The position numbers were made by a program, and so were the translations under genes. This document shows, piece by piece, positions 9,109 through 19,381 of a stretch of 64,000 bases of DNA. Position 1 is the first letter of the stretch, and the number at the start of each line of letters is the position of its first letter. Source of the DNA: Chitinophaga pinensis (GTDB lineage Bacteria; Bacteroidota; Bacteroidia; SXHM01); the NCBI GenBank assembly GCA_945870105.1, contig CAMBRL010000003.1, forward strand, positions 1 through 64,000, written 5' to 3'. The notes under the pieces are model-generated. The model saw nothing but the letters and a program-made list of their open reading frames with translations, had not been told where the DNA came from and made no database searches.

Positions 9109-10713
9109 GTGAATTGTGGTTTTGGTGCTGTTTGTGTTTGCCTAACTTTGTCAAAAATTATTGAAATGAGGTTTCTGTTGGTTCTTGGTTCTTGCTTCTT
9201 GCTCTTTGCTTCTGCGTTTGCTCAGTCCGCAGATGGCGATGGCTATAAAAAATTCTATTATCCCGATGGAACCATTCAGAGCGAAGGAACAATTAAAAAT
9301 GGAAAACCTGACGCATACTGGAAAACTTATTACAAAAATGGAAAACTCAAATCAGAAGGTAACAGGCTGGATTATAAATTAGACAGCCTCTGGAAATTTT
9401 ATAACGAAGCAGGAAAAACAACACTTGAAATAAATTATAAAAAAGAAAATAAACAAGGGGAAAGAAAAACCTATGCACTTTTAGGTTGGCTGGAGAAAAA
9501 AGAATTATTCAGTAATGATACGCTGCAAGGTAATGCAGAATATTATTTTGAAAATGGAAAACTATGGAAAACAATTCCGTTTGTAAAAGGAAAAACTGTT
9601 GGGTTTGGATATGAATATGCAACAGATGATGGAAGAATAATAGTTATTACAGAGTTTAAAAATGGGTATCAGACCAAACTGGAAAAGATAAATGAGAAAG
9701 ATAAATTCAATCAGAAACAGGGCATTTGGAAAGATTTTTATCCCGATACATTTTCGGTTGATAAAGGAAAACGCCTGTATATTGAAGGTAAATACCTGAA
9801 CGACAAGAAAAACGGCTATTTTAAAGAATATGATCCCGAAGGCAACCTAATTACAACATCAAAGTATAAAGATGGCATTTTAGAGCCCGAACCTGCCGAA
9901 TTAGCCAAATTAGACATTAAAAGGGATTTTTATCCCGATGCAACAGAGAAATTCAGAGGCAGCTACAATAAAGGAGTTCCTGAAGGAGTGCATCGTTTCT
10001 ATAGTAAAAAGGGCGAGGTAGATAACTCTAAAATTTTCAGGAGGGGAATTCTTATTGGTGAAGGAGTTTATGACGAAGAAGGAGTAAAACAGGGATTATG
10101 GAAAGAATATTACGATAGTGGTGAACTGAGGTCAGAAGGAAAATATGAAGAAGGGGTTAGAGTAGGAGAGTGGAAGTTTTATTACAAAAATGGGAAGTTA
10201 GATCAGAAAGGTAAATATATAAAAGGAAAACCGGAAGGAGATTGGCGCTGGTTTTATGAAAATGGGAATCCCTGGAGAGAAGAAATTTATTCAAAAGGAA
10301 AAGAAGACGGGCCGGCTACCGAATTCAATGATATAGGTCTTGTAGTTGCAAAAGGTGAGTTTATAGAAGGAGAAAAAGAAGGATTGTGGAATTATCAGTA
10401 TGGTGATTTCAGAGAAGAGGGAAGTTACAAAGATGGACAGCAGGATGGAGAATGGAAAAGTTGGTATAAAAAAGGTCAGTTGAGTTTTGAAGGTAAATAT
10501 TCAAACGGTTTAGAAGATGGTAAACATGTTTGGTATTACGACAACGGAAAAGTAAGAGAAGAAGGAAAATATATTCTGGGAAGTAGGGAAGGGGTTTGGA
10601 AAAAGTATGATCAGGAAGGACTGGAAGCAATTGAAATAACCTACGAGAATAATAAAGAAATAAAGGTTGACGGCATAAAAGTAAAACCGTCTGATGAAGA
10701 ACAGGAACAATAA
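9109..10713 (+). CDS. Secreted MORN/YwqK-type repeat protein; real start likely ATG 9166
   Basis: Many copies of G(x)W(K)xYYxNGxLxxEGxYxxGxxxG; signal peptide MRFLLVLGSCFLLFASAFAQ. Confidence 0.85.
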   Translation: MNCGFGAVCVCLTLSKIIEMRFLLVLGSCFLLFASAFAQSADGDGYKKFYYPDGTIQSEGTIKNGKPDAYWKTYYKNGKLKSEGNRLDYKLDSLWKFYNEAGKTTLEINYKKENKQGERKTYALLGWLEKKELFSNDTLQGNAEYYFENGKLWKTIPFVKGKTVGFGYEYATDDGRIIVITEFKNGYQTKLEKINEKDKFNQKQGIWKDFYPDTFSVDKGKRLYIEGKYLNDKKNGYFKEYDPEGNLITTSKYKDGILEPEPAELAKLDIKRDFYPDATEKFRGSYNKGVPEGVHRFYSKKGEVDNSKIFRRGILIGEGVYDEEGVKQGLWKEYYDSGELRSEGKYEEGVRVGEWKFYYKNGKLDQKGKYIKGKPEGDWRWFYENGNPWREEIYSKGKEDGPATEFNDIGLVVAKGEFIEGEKEGLWNYQYGDFREEGSYKDGQQDGEWKSWYKKGQLSFEGKYSNGLEDGKHVWYYDNGKVREEGKYILGSREGVWKKYDQEGLEAIEITYENNKEIKVDGIKVKPSDEEQEQ

Positions 10714-10716
10714 AAA

Positions 10717-13700
10717 ATGATTAAGAGTTCAGAAACTAATTTTTTTAAAAAAGTTCAAAATAATCTCTTAATAAAAAATAGTGCGGATTTAAACCGCATT
10801 TATCTTTTTGTAATTTTTATTCATTCCCCGCTGTTTTCTTTTTTGCTTTATGACGGCAATCTCAAGTTGCTCTTTGTCAATATCATTGTAAGCCTTATTT
10901 CGGGTTTAATAATTCTGGCAAGCTATTATTCTGAAAAGGTAAAGAACAATATTGCCGATATTGTTTACGTCTTCTTTTATGCCGTAATCGTTTATATATC
11001 TACGCTTGCTTGTAAAAAAGACTATACACTGGAATTCAGTTTCGGTCTTTTAGCTATCCTTTTATTTTTTGAAATGCTAATTGAAACCAAACAAAAACTG
11101 GCTTGGTTTACCATTCCGGTTGTTTTATATAACTGTGTTTTAATTGGTATTTCAGAAAAACCACATATAGGTAAAGCATTCATAATTATAGGTTTAGTTG
11201 TATTTTCTTTCTTTGTTTATTTTAATTTACTTAGAAAACTGCAACTCCTGAAAGAGTTGGAAGAAAGCGAGAAAAAATTCAGAACCGTAATTGATATAAG
11301 CCCGGTAATAATCTGGGGAATTGATAGAAACGGAATAATTACACTTTCAGAAGGCAGAGGGTTAAAGGCATTAAATATTAAACCCGGTCAAACAGTTGGT
11401 ATGTCTGTTCTTGAGTTGTATAAAGACTTGCCGGAGGTAGTTGCATATATTAAACGTGCGCTAGCCGGTGAATCATTTACTGCTACTGCATGGATGAATG
11501 GTGTTTGCATTGAAACCTGGCATAGTCCGATAATTGACGAAAATGGGAACGCAGCAGGTGTTTGGGGAGTATCAAGCGATATCACAGAAAGGAAGCTAAA
11601 CGAAGAAAGAGTTCTTCAGAACGAAGAGAAGTTCCGTCTGCTTTTTTCAAAAGCCAACGATGCAATTTTCATTATGGATAATGAAATATTTATTGATTGT
11701 AATGAAAAAACCAAGATAATGTATGGCTGCGAAGAAAAAGAGATTCTTGGAAAAACACCATTTTATTTTTCGCCCGAAAAACAACCTGACGGACGTGATT
11801 CTGTAGAAAAAAGCAAAGAAAAAATTAGTGCAGCAATAGAAGGAAAATCACAGTTTTTTTATTGGAAACACAAAACCAAAAACGGCACTTTATTTGATGC
11901 TGAAGTAAGTCTTAACCCGTTTAAAATAGATAGAAAAACATTTATTCAGGCTATTGTACGAGATATCAGTGAGCGCAAAGAATCAGAGCGATTAATAAAA
12001 GAAAGCGAAGAGCGCTTCCGTCTGCTTTCTGAGGCTACAATGGAAGGAATTGTGATGAGTGAAAACGGAGAAATAATTGATGCAAATGATCAGTATGCGC
12101 GCCTTCATGGCTTTATAAACAAAGAAGAAATTATAGGCAAAAAAACCGAAGAGTTTATTGCGCCCGACTTTATTGACATTGCCCAACATAATTTAGAAAG
12201 CGGATATCACCGACCTTTTATCATTAAGGCGCTTAAGCGCGATGGTTCCACATTTACGGTTGAGGTGCGCGGACAAAGCATTCCATGGTATGGAAAGAGA
12301 ATAAAAATTGCAACATTTACAGATATTACTGAGCGCATATCCTATGAAAATGAGTTGCGCGAAAGCCAGGAGCGTTACCGTAATCACATCGAATCGTTGC
12401 CCGATGGAATATTGATTATTGAAAATAAAAAAGTGGTATTTGCCAATGCCAGTGCATTAAAAATTCTGGGAACAACAAGCGCAAAAATTAAAAGTTCGCC
12501 TCTTAACGAATTTGTTTTGCCGGAATATAAAAATGAATACGAGAAACTTTTTTCAAGCGTGCGCGATGATAAAGCAACCGACTTTATTGAAATAAAAATC
12601 AAACGTCATCTCGACAATAAAATAGCCGATATACAAGCCAACGGACGTCTTGTTAAATTCAAAGGAGAAGAGTCTATACAACTGGTTATAAGCGATATTT
12701 CAACGCGCAAAGCGTTGGCGCGCGAACAAATGCGCGCGCAGATTGCAGAAGAAACAAACTTGCAATTACATCGCGAAATTGTTGAGCGCAAGAAAACACA
12801 AACAAAACTTGCAATCACACAAAAATTTAATAAGAGTATTATTGAGAGTTCGCTGGATATGATTGTGGCAACAGATATTGACAGTCGCATCAACGAGTTT
12901 AACCTTGCCGCACAAAAAACGTTTGGCTACAATCGTGATGAGGTAATAGGAAAACCTGTTTCTATAATTTATGCTGATGAAGAAGAATACAAACAAGTGC
13001 AGGATGTTTTAAATAAAGAAGGTGTTTGTGCTCATGAGATAGTTAACAAGCGCAAAGATGGCTCGTTGTTCATTTCACTCTTGTCTGCTTCAACACTTAA
13101 AGACGAAGAAGGAAAAGTGTTTGGAGCCATGGGTGTTTCGCGCGATATTACTGCAGCCAAAAAAGCAGAAGAAGAATTAAGATTGAGCGAAGAGCGTCAC
13201 CGCGCAGTTTATGATCAGGCATATATTGGTATTGCACGTATTGGTAGAGTTGGACGATTCCTTTTGGTAAACCAGCGCTTGTGTGATATGTTTGGGTATG
13301 CTTCAGAGGAGCTTTACAAAAAAGCGTTCTTTGAATTAACGCACCCATCAGAAGTAGGAGAGAGCTTGAAAAAATGGGATGCTTTGTTAAGCGGTGAAAT
13401 AAAAAATTTCACATCAGAACAAATTTACTTGCACAAAAATGGTTCGCAGATTTATGCAAACCTCACGGTTTCATTAGTGCGCGACACAACCGGTTCACCT
13501 AACTATTATGTAGCCGTATTTGAAGATATAACCGTGCGCAAACAACAGGAAAAAGAACTGCAAGAATCGTTAAAGGAAAAAGAAGTTCTGTTGAAAGAAG
13601 TGCACCACCGCGTTAAAAATAATATGCAGGTTATATCCAGTATTTTAAATCTGCAATCTTCATACATTAAAGACGAAGCAGCTATTGAGATGCTGAAAGA

Positions 13701-14178
13701 AAGCCAGGACAGGATCAAGTCAATGGCGTTTATTCACGAGAGTTTGTATCAGGGCAAAAACCTTTCTCATGTTAAATTCTCGGAGTATGTGCGCAACCTT
13801 GTCGGCAACCTGTTTCATACCTATGGAATAAATAAAAAAGGGTTAAAGCTAAAGTTCGATTTAGATGAAGTATTCCTGAATTTGGACACTTCCATCCCTT
13901 GCGGCTTAATACTCAACGAGCTTATTTCAAATGCGCTTAAGTATGCATTTAAAGACAGAGAGACGGGAACACTTTCGGTAACGCTGAAAAAATTAGAAGG
14001 CGGAAAACTGAAGCTTGAAATAGCAGATGACGGAAAAGGTTTCCCGAAAGAAATAAATTGGAAAGACACCGAATCGCTGGGCTTGCAATTGGTGGTAACG
14101 CTGGCCGGACAAATACGCGGAGACATTCAAATGGAAACAAAAAAAGGAACTACATTTACCATCGTTTTTAAAGAATAA
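10717..14178 (+). CDS. Multi-PAS sensor histidine kinase (HisKA_2/HWE-like), membrane-anchored
   Basis: N-terminal TM segments, about six PAS repeats, LLKEVHHRVKNNMQVISSILNLQ phosphoacceptor, GLILNELISNALKYAF and DDGKGFP ATPase boxes. Confidence 0.93.
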   Translation: MIKSSETNFFKKVQNNLLIKNSADLNRIYLFVIFIHSPLFSFLLYDGNLKLLFVNIIVSLISGLIILASYYSEKVKNNIADIVYVFFYAVIVYISTLACKKDYTLEFSFGLLAILLFFEMLIETKQKLAWFTIPVVLYNCVLIGISEKPHIGKAFIIIGLVVFSFFVYFNLLRKLQLLKELEESEKKFRTVIDISPVIIWGIDRNGIITLSEGRGLKALNIKPGQTVGMSVLELYKDLPEVVAYIKRALAGESFTATAWMNGVCIETWHSPIIDENGNAAGVWGVSSDITERKLNEERVLQNEEKFRLLFSKANDAIFIMDNEIFIDCNEKTKIMYGCEEKEILGKTPFYFSPEKQPDGRDSVEKSKEKISAAIEGKSQFFYWKHKTKNGTLFDAEVSLNPFKIDRKTFIQAIVRDISERKESERLIKESEERFRLLSEATMEGIVMSENGEIIDANDQYARLHGFINKEEIIGKKTEEFIAPDFIDIAQHNLESGYHRPFIIKALKRDGSTFTVEVRGQSIPWYGKRIKIATFTDITERISYENELRESQERYRNHIESLPDGILIIENKKVVFANASALKILGTTSAKIKSSPLNEFVLPEYKNEYEKLFSSVRDDKATDFIEIKIKRHLDNKIADIQANGRLVKFKGEESIQLVISDISTRKALAREQMRAQIAEETNLQLHREIVERKKTQTKLAITQKFNKSIIESSLDMIVATDIDSRINEFNLAAQKTFGYNRDEVIGKPVSIIYADEEEYKQVQDVLNKEGVCAHEIVNKRKDGSLFISLLSASTLKDEEGKVFGAMGVSRDITAAKKAEEELRLSEERHRAVYDQAYIGIARIGRVGRFLLVNQRLCDMFGYASEELYKKAFFELTHPSEVGESLKKWDALLSGEIKNFTSEQIYLHKNGSQIYANLTVSLVRDTTGSPNYYVAVFEDITVRKQQEKELQESLKEKEVLLKEVHHRVKNNMQVISSILNLQSSYIKDEAAIEMLKESQDRIKSMAFIHESLYQGKNLSHVKFSEYVRNLVGNLFHTYGINKKGLKLKFDLDEVFLNLDTSIPCGLILNELISNALKYAFKDRETGTLSVTLKKLEGGKLKLEIADDGKGFPKEINWKDTESLGLQLVVTLAGQIRGDIQMETKKGTTFTIVFKE

Positions 14179-14190
14179 CAAAAACCCTAT

Positions 14191-14943
14191 ATGTCGAAAA
14201 TAAATATTCTTGTTGTAGAAGACGAAAGCATTGTTGCTAAAGACATTCAGAACAGTCTCCGCAAACTTGGTTATAATGTACCGCTTACAATTTCTTCGGG
14301 CGAAGAGGCCATTGTTGCTGCAGAAGAACACAGACCTGATTTAGTGTTGATGGATATTATGCTGAAAGGTGAACTCAGCGGTATTGAGGCAGCCGACCAG
14401 ATACGCCAGCGTTTTGAAATTCCTGTTATTTATCTCACAGCTTATGCAGATGAAAGCACGTTGGCAAAAGCAAAAATTACAGAACCATACGGCTACATTA
14501 TTAAGCCTTTCAAAGAAATTGATTTGCACACCACCATTGAAATGGCGCTATACAAACATGGCAAAGAAGCGTTGGTGCGCAAAGAGCGCGATTTGTATTC
14601 ATCTATTGTGCGAGACACAAACTCAAACGATTCTATTTTTGTAAAATCAAATTCTCGTCTGGTAAAGGTTAAATTAGCCGATATCATGTATGTTGAAGCG
14701 CTGAAAGATTATGTAATTATTCACTGTGTTGGCGCAAAATATACCATACACTCTACCATGAAAGATATTCAGGAAAACCTGCAGGACAAAGAGTTTATTC
14801 GCGTACACCGCTCTTTTATTGTGCGCATTGATAAAATTGCAGCTATTGATTATCCCAACCTGGTAATGGAAGATGATAAAAAACACATACCTATTGGAGG
14901 ATCGTATAAAGACGACTTGGTAAACCGGTTAAAGTTTGTGTAG
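14191..14943 (+). CDS. LytTR-family response regulator (REC + LytTR)
   Basis: NILVVEDESIVAKDIQ, DLVLMDIML, YLTAYAD receiver; DIMYVEALKDYVIIH...FIRVHRSFIV LytTR. Confidence 0.93.
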   Translation: MSKINILVVEDESIVAKDIQNSLRKLGYNVPLTISSGEEAIVAAEEHRPDLVLMDIMLKGELSGIEAADQIRQRFEIPVIYLTAYADESTLAKAKITEPYGYIIKPFKEIDLHTTIEMALYKHGKEALVRKERDLYSSIVRDTNSNDSIFVKSNSRLVKVKLADIMYVEALKDYVIIHCVGAKYTIHSTMKDIQENLQDKEFIRVHRSFIVRIDKIAAIDYPNLVMEDDKKHIPIGGSYKDDLVNRLKFV

Positions 14944-14963
14944 TTTTTCCCAAGCATTTAGTA

Positions 14964-14993
14964 CAACGCCTGCGGAATTTTCTGCGGGCGTTG
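14964..14993 (+). terminator. Rho-independent-like hairpin after the response regulator
   Basis: CAACGCCTGCGGAATTTTCTGCGGGCGTTG followed by TTGTTTAT. Confidence 0.6.
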
Positions 14994-15000
14994 TTGTTTA

Positions 15001-15008
15001 TATCTTTG
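15001..15008 (+). promoter_or_regulatory. Candidate -7 element TATCTTTG for tRNA-Arg
   Basis: TAnnTTTG match 10 bp upstream of the mature tRNA 5' end. Confidence 0.55.
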
Positions 15009-15017
15009 CCGCAAATA

Positions 15018-15089
15018 GGTTCTGTAGTACAAAGGATAGTATGGGGGTTTCCGAAACCCTTGATCCAGGTTCGATTCCTGGCGGGACCA
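15018..15089 (+). tRNA. tRNA-Arg (anticodon CCG), CCA not encoded
   Basis: Acceptor GGTTCTG/CGGGACC, anticodon arm GGGGT-TTCCGAA-ACCCT, T arm CCAGG-TTCGATT-CCTGG. Confidence 0.93.
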
Positions 15090-15130
15090 CAAAATAAAAA
15101 CCATACTTTCGTTTAACAAAACAAAAAACA

Positions 15131-16939
15131 ATGAATACAGAACTATTAAAAGGCGGAGAATTCATTATCAAAGAAACCGATTACAACAACATTTTTGTTG
15201 CCGAAGAATGGAATGAAGAACAACTCATGATTCGCGATATGGTGAAGGATTTCTGCATGAAAGAAATTCACGGAATGGGAATAGAAAAAGCTGCTTCGCT
15301 GGATGCTTCCAAAGATATGGATGTGATTGTAGGCTTGCTTGAAAAATCAGCAGAACTCGGGCTTTGCGGACTTTCCATTGATGCCGAATATGGAGGAATG
15401 GATTTGGATTTCAACACCGGACTTTTATTTGGCGAAGCCATTGCGTTGGGCTTTTCCTTTGCCACAACTATTGGAGCACAAACCTCTATCGGTTCGTTGC
15501 CTATTGTGTTTTACGGAACAAAAGAGCAGAAACAAAAATACCTGCCGGGCATTGCCACCGCAAAACTGAAAGCATCGTATTGTCTTACCGAACCCACTTC
15601 GGGTTCTGATGCAAACTCGGCAAAAACAAAAGCAACACTTTCTGCTGATGGGAAACACTATTTGCTTAACGGACAAAAGATGTGGATTACCAACGGAGGG
15701 TTTGCAGATATTTTTATTGTGTTCGCTAAAATTGAAGAGGATGAAAATCTTTCTGCTTTTATAGTGGAGAAAAATTTTGGCGGCATACAATTAGGCAAAG
15801 AAGAAAAGAAACTGGGTATCAAAGGCTCGTCAACTGTTCAGGTATTTTTTAATGATTGCAAAGTGCCTGTTGAAAATCTATTGTCAGAGCGTGGAGCGGG
15901 ATTTAAAATTGCGCTGAACATTTTAAATACCGGCAGAATAAAACTGTGTGCAGGTTCAGTAGGCGGCAGCAAATTTGCAATCGGGCGCGCGGTGGTGTAT
16001 GCTAATGAGCGCTTCCAGTTCAAAAAGCCAATCAGCGATTTTGGCGCCATGAAATATAAAATTGGCGAAATGATTATGCGTGCGTTTGCCACCGAATCTG
16101 CCGTTTACCGAACAGGAAATAATATAGACCGCAAACAAAAAGAATTTGAAGTGCAGGGAATTGAAAAGAGCGAAGCAAAATTGAAAGCGGTGCGTGAATA
16201 CGCTGTTGAGTGCGCTATTCTTAAAGTGTATGGATCTGAAGTATTGGATTACACCGTTGATGAAGCTTTACAAATTCATGGTGGTATGGGATATGCTGTT
16301 GAAACAGGAGTAGAGATGGGTTACCGCGATGCGCGTATCACCCGCATTTACGAAGGAACAAATGAAATCAATCGCATGTTAGCCATTGCAGAATTGATGA
16401 AGCGTTCGTTCCAAAGCAAAGAAATTAATCTTCTGGATGGCGGAAAAAAATTACCCGGATTTTTGTTCATGCAAACACTTCCGCTGAAAAGTAAAGCAGG
16501 TTTTGACGAAGAAAGAAGAATAGTACAAGGCTTAAAAAATGCGTTCTTACTTATTTCCGGCTCAGCAGGAAACAAACTGAAACTAAAGTTGGTTGATGAG
16601 CAGGAGATAATCATGAACATGGCCGATATATTGGCCGAAGCATACATTGCAGAGTCATTATTATTGCGCGTTCAAAAACTTTCTGCGAAGAAGGATTTTG
16701 ATAAAGAACAGTTAGAGGTGATGAAAAAACTGTTGCGCCTTTTCCTATACGAGGCGTTAGCAAAAGTGCGCAGAACAGGACAAGAGGCTATTGCCAGCTA
16801 TGCAACCGGTGCTGAAAAAAGTCTGATGACGCGCTTATTGAAAATGCTTACTCCAAAATTTGATGTAAATCCAAAAGATTTAAGAAGAGCGGTTGCGGAT
16901 TACGCAATTAAGAAAAACGGATACCCGTTTATCGGGTAA
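15131..16939 (+). CDS. Acyl-CoA dehydrogenase
   Basis: YCLTEPTSGSDANSAKTKA, KMWITNGGFAD, ALQIHGGMGYAVETGVEMGYRDARITRIYEGTNEI. Confidence 0.95.
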   Translation: MNTELLKGGEFIIKETDYNNIFVAEEWNEEQLMIRDMVKDFCMKEIHGMGIEKAASLDASKDMDVIVGLLEKSAELGLCGLSIDAEYGGMDLDFNTGLLFGEAIALGFSFATTIGAQTSIGSLPIVFYGTKEQKQKYLPGIATAKLKASYCLTEPTSGSDANSAKTKATLSADGKHYLLNGQKMWITNGGFADIFIVFAKIEEDENLSAFIVEKNFGGIQLGKEEKKLGIKGSSTVQVFFNDCKVPVENLLSERGAGFKIALNILNTGRIKLCAGSVGGSKFAIGRAVVYANERFQFKKPISDFGAMKYKIGEMIMRAFATESAVYRTGNNIDRKQKEFEVQGIEKSEAKLKAVREYAVECAILKVYGSEVLDYTVDEALQIHGGMGYAVETGVEMGYRDARITRIYEGTNEINRMLAIAELMKRSFQSKEINLLDGGKKLPGFLFMQTLPLKSKAGFDEERRIVQGLKNAFLLISGSAGNKLKLKLVDEQEIIMNMADILAEAYIAESLLLRVQKLSAKKDFDKEQLEVMKKLLRLFLYEALAKVRRTGQEAIASYATGAEKSLMTRLLKMLTPKFDVNPKDLRRAVADYAIKKNGYPFIG

Positions 16940-16952
16940 ATAACTTCGGGTC

Positions 16953-17363
16953 TTATTTTATTTTAAAATAGAGAGAACTCACCATTCTCGGAATACCATC
17001 ATCCCCTCGCGCCATAATATCTTCAGCTACAAAAATAGCTCCGGGCTTAAGTTTTCTTAATGCAGCTATCATCTGATTTGTAAGCGTATTACCTATTGCT
17101 GTATAACTCATCAAATCACCTTGTCCTTTTATTGTAAGTGTATAGGATGATACGCTCAGGTCGCTGCGATTAATAATAAGGCAACACGATGTTATTGCTT
17201 CGCTCACAGTTATATCACCACCTGTTTTCCCTCCCAATGTTACAAAGGCAGATTCAAATTTCTTTACAGCTTGCTGCCCTTGTTTCACTACCCTGAAGGT
17301 ATCTGTCTGTTGTGCTTGTGAAGAGCATGCAAACAAAACAAAAAAAAGCAACAGCTTATTCAT
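16953..17363 (-). CDS. Small secreted protein resembling the GldM C-terminal domain
   Basis: GGKTGGDITVSEA...SYTLTIKGQGDLMSYTAIGNTLTNQMIAALRKLKPGAIFVAEDIMARGDDGIPRMVSSLYFKIK. Confidence 0.6.
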   Translation of the reverse strand: MNKLLLFFVLFACSSQAQQTDTFRVVKQGQQAVKKFESAFVTLGGKTGGDITVSEAITSCCLIINRSDLSVSSYTLTIKGQGDLMSYTAIGNTLTNQMIAALRKLKPGAIFVAEDIMARGDDGIPRMVSSLYFKIK

Positions 17364-17748
17364 TTTGCAAAATTGCTGTTACTTCCATTTCAATCACCAG
17401 ATCTATGTGAATAAGTGCTTTTACTTCAACCATAGTTGAGGCAGGTTTTATTGCCCTGAAAAACTCTCCGTGAGCTTTTCCAGCTTCTTCCCACTTTGAA
17501 ATGTCTGTAACAAACATCCGTGTGCGAACTACATCATTTAAAGTTGCCCCTGCTTCATTTAAAGCGCGTTCAATTTTCTGAATGATATATTTTGTTTGCT
17601 CATAAGCATTGCCCGGAGAAACTGTTTCTTCTCCTTCAGTTGCCGTTGTTCCGGCTACTTCAATAATATTTCCGATTCTCACGGCACGACTATAACCAAC
17701 AATATTTTCCCACTTTGTGCCTGAAGAAATATTTTTTCTTTTTACCAT
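17356..17748 (-). CDS. RidA/YjgF-family protein
   Basis: SRAVRIGNIIEVAGTTATEG, VRTRMFVTDISKWEEAGKAHGEFF, PASTMVEVKALIHIDLVIEMEVTAI. Confidence 0.9.
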   Translation of the reverse strand: MVKRKNISSGTKWENIVGYSRAVRIGNIIEVAGTTATEGEETVSPGNAYEQTKYIIQKIERALNEAGATLNDVVRTRMFVTDISKWEEAGKAHGEFFRAIKPASTMVEVKALIHIDLVIEMEVTAILQNE

Positions 17749-17757
17749 TTTGGCTGT

Positions 17758-18624
17758 TTACTCCCTCTCTTTTGGAGAGGGCTGGGGTGAGGCTTCTTTT
17801 ATTTCTCTCGCAATGGTCGAAAAATATTCTACTTCTCCCTTTTCATTTTTGTGTGCAATAATTACCTGCGAAACCGGAATTTCTTTTCCGTCCAACGTAA
17901 GCAAAGCTGTTTCTCCACGCCATATTCCATGTTTTACAGAATAAGGAATAGCCTCATCAGCAATGTAACGAACAGCCCAGCCTGGCTGCAAATCCTTAAT
18001 CTTTAATTTGTCTGCATCTAATTTATCTGAAATGCCAAGCATTTTTTCCCCTGCAGAATTAATATACTGACTTACATAATCGATACCCGAAATACCCACA
18101 AAATCTGATGTAGATTCTAAAATGGTATTAAGCAGCTGGCTGCGTTTGAGTAAAAAATCCAATTGTTGTGCACGATGTTTCAGCTCAATTTCACTTTTTC
18201 TCAACTCTTCCAGCGCTGCATCTTTCTCCTGCTGTATTTCTCTCTTTTTCAATACAGCATCTATTGAGTGAGGCAGACGTTTCAGATTATTTTTCATTAC
18301 GTAATCATCAATACCTTGCTTCAGAAATTCAATAACAATATCTTCCGACAATTCGCCCGATATCAGAATGAAAGGAATATCAAGATTTTCTATTTCAAGC
18401 AACTTAAATGCATGAAGGGCATTAAACCCCGGAAGACTGTAATCTGCAATAATTATGTGTGGACGAAATGCCTGAACTTGCGGAATAAAATCATGTCGCG
18501 AAGAATGAATATGAGCCTCAAATGATATGCCCGATTGAGCTAATTCTTCCAACATAATATCTGCATCTGCCGGAATATCTTCTAATATAAATATCTTGAG
18601 TTTCTTGGTGCTCATTACAGCCAT
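17758..18624 (-). CDS. Response regulator receiver + PAS domain protein
   Basis: KIFILEDIPADADIMLEEL, IIIADYSLPGFNAL, PAS with VSQVIIAHKNEKGEVEYFSTIAREI. Confidence 0.88.
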   Translation of the reverse strand: MAVMSTKKLKIFILEDIPADADIMLEELAQSGISFEAHIHSSRHDFIPQVQAFRPHIIIADYSLPGFNALHAFKLLEIENLDIPFILISGELSEDIVIEFLKQGIDDYVMKNNLKRLPHSIDAVLKKREIQQEKDAALEELRKSEIELKHRAQQLDFLLKRSQLLNTILESTSDFVGISGIDYVSQYINSAGEKMLGISDKLDADKLKIKDLQPGWAVRYIADEAIPYSVKHGIWRGETALLTLDGKEIPVSQVIIAHKNEKGEVEYFSTIAREIKEASPQPSPKERE

Positions 18625-18632
18625 AAAGATAA

Positions 18633-18663
18633 AAAAAGCCCGCGAATTTATGCAGGCTTTCTT
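18633..18663. terminator. Hairpin AAAGCCCGCGAATTTATGCAGGCTTT
   Basis: Stem with flanking A/T tracts between 17758-18624 and 18691-19281. Confidence 0.6.
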
Positions 18664-18690
18664 ATTTAATAACGTTAAGGAAAATAATTT

Positions 18691-19281
18691 CTATGCGGAA
18701 GCGCTTACCGGTATGTTAACTTTAAGTGTGAAATAAGTTTTCTTATCACCCAGTTTGCGAAAATCATATTCAAATTTGTTGGCTGATATGCGCGCTATGT
18801 CAAGTAAGCCCAAACCCGCCCCGCCTTTATCGCTAAACTCCATATTGGACATCAACTCTTTGTATTTATCTCTTATTTCGTCAGGCTTCAGATTATTAAT
18901 ATGTTCAAGTTTTTCTTTCAAATATTCTGTTTTGTCATTATTCATCATGTTTCCGGTGATGATGAAAAAGCTATTCTCATTTCTGCCGATAAGCAGAATA
19001 GACGATTCGTGATCTTTGCCTTTTTCGGGCTCTGCGTGGCGGCTTACATTTTGTAAGCACTCTACCAAAACATTAAAAACCTTTTTCTTTATTTTTTTCT
19101 CCTCGTCAAAGCCTATCATTTTAGAGTCGACCATAGCAATAAGCTGGTCAGAGGTTTCCTCGTTAATATTGTCTTTATAGGCAAGCAGCAGCTGGTTTTC
19201 AACCATCATGCGCTCAATACCATATATCTGGTCAACAAGCTTAAAATACTTGTTGTTTTCAGGGTTATTCTGTGTGGGCAT
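18691..19281 (-). CDS. SiaB/DUF6272-like GHKL-type kinase/anti-sigma factor family protein
   Basis: KVFNVLVECLQNVSRHAEP, FFIITGNMM, SDKGGAGLGLLDIARIS. Confidence 0.75.
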   Translation of the reverse strand: MPTQNNPENNKYFKLVDQIYGIERMMVENQLLLAYKDNINEETSDQLIAMVDSKMIGFDEEKKIKKKVFNVLVECLQNVSRHAEPEKGKDHESSILLIGRNENSFFIITGNMMNNDKTEYLKEKLEHINNLKPDEIRDKYKELMSNMEFSDKGGAGLGLLDIARISANKFEYDFRKLGDKKTYFTLKVNIPVSASA

Positions 19282-19381
19282 ACAGAAAACGATTAAGTTA
19301 ACTCGAGACTAAACTACTAATAAAAAGACACTTTAACTGTCTTAGCTTAAAGAATGTTTCAACATTTAATTCTGCGTATCC

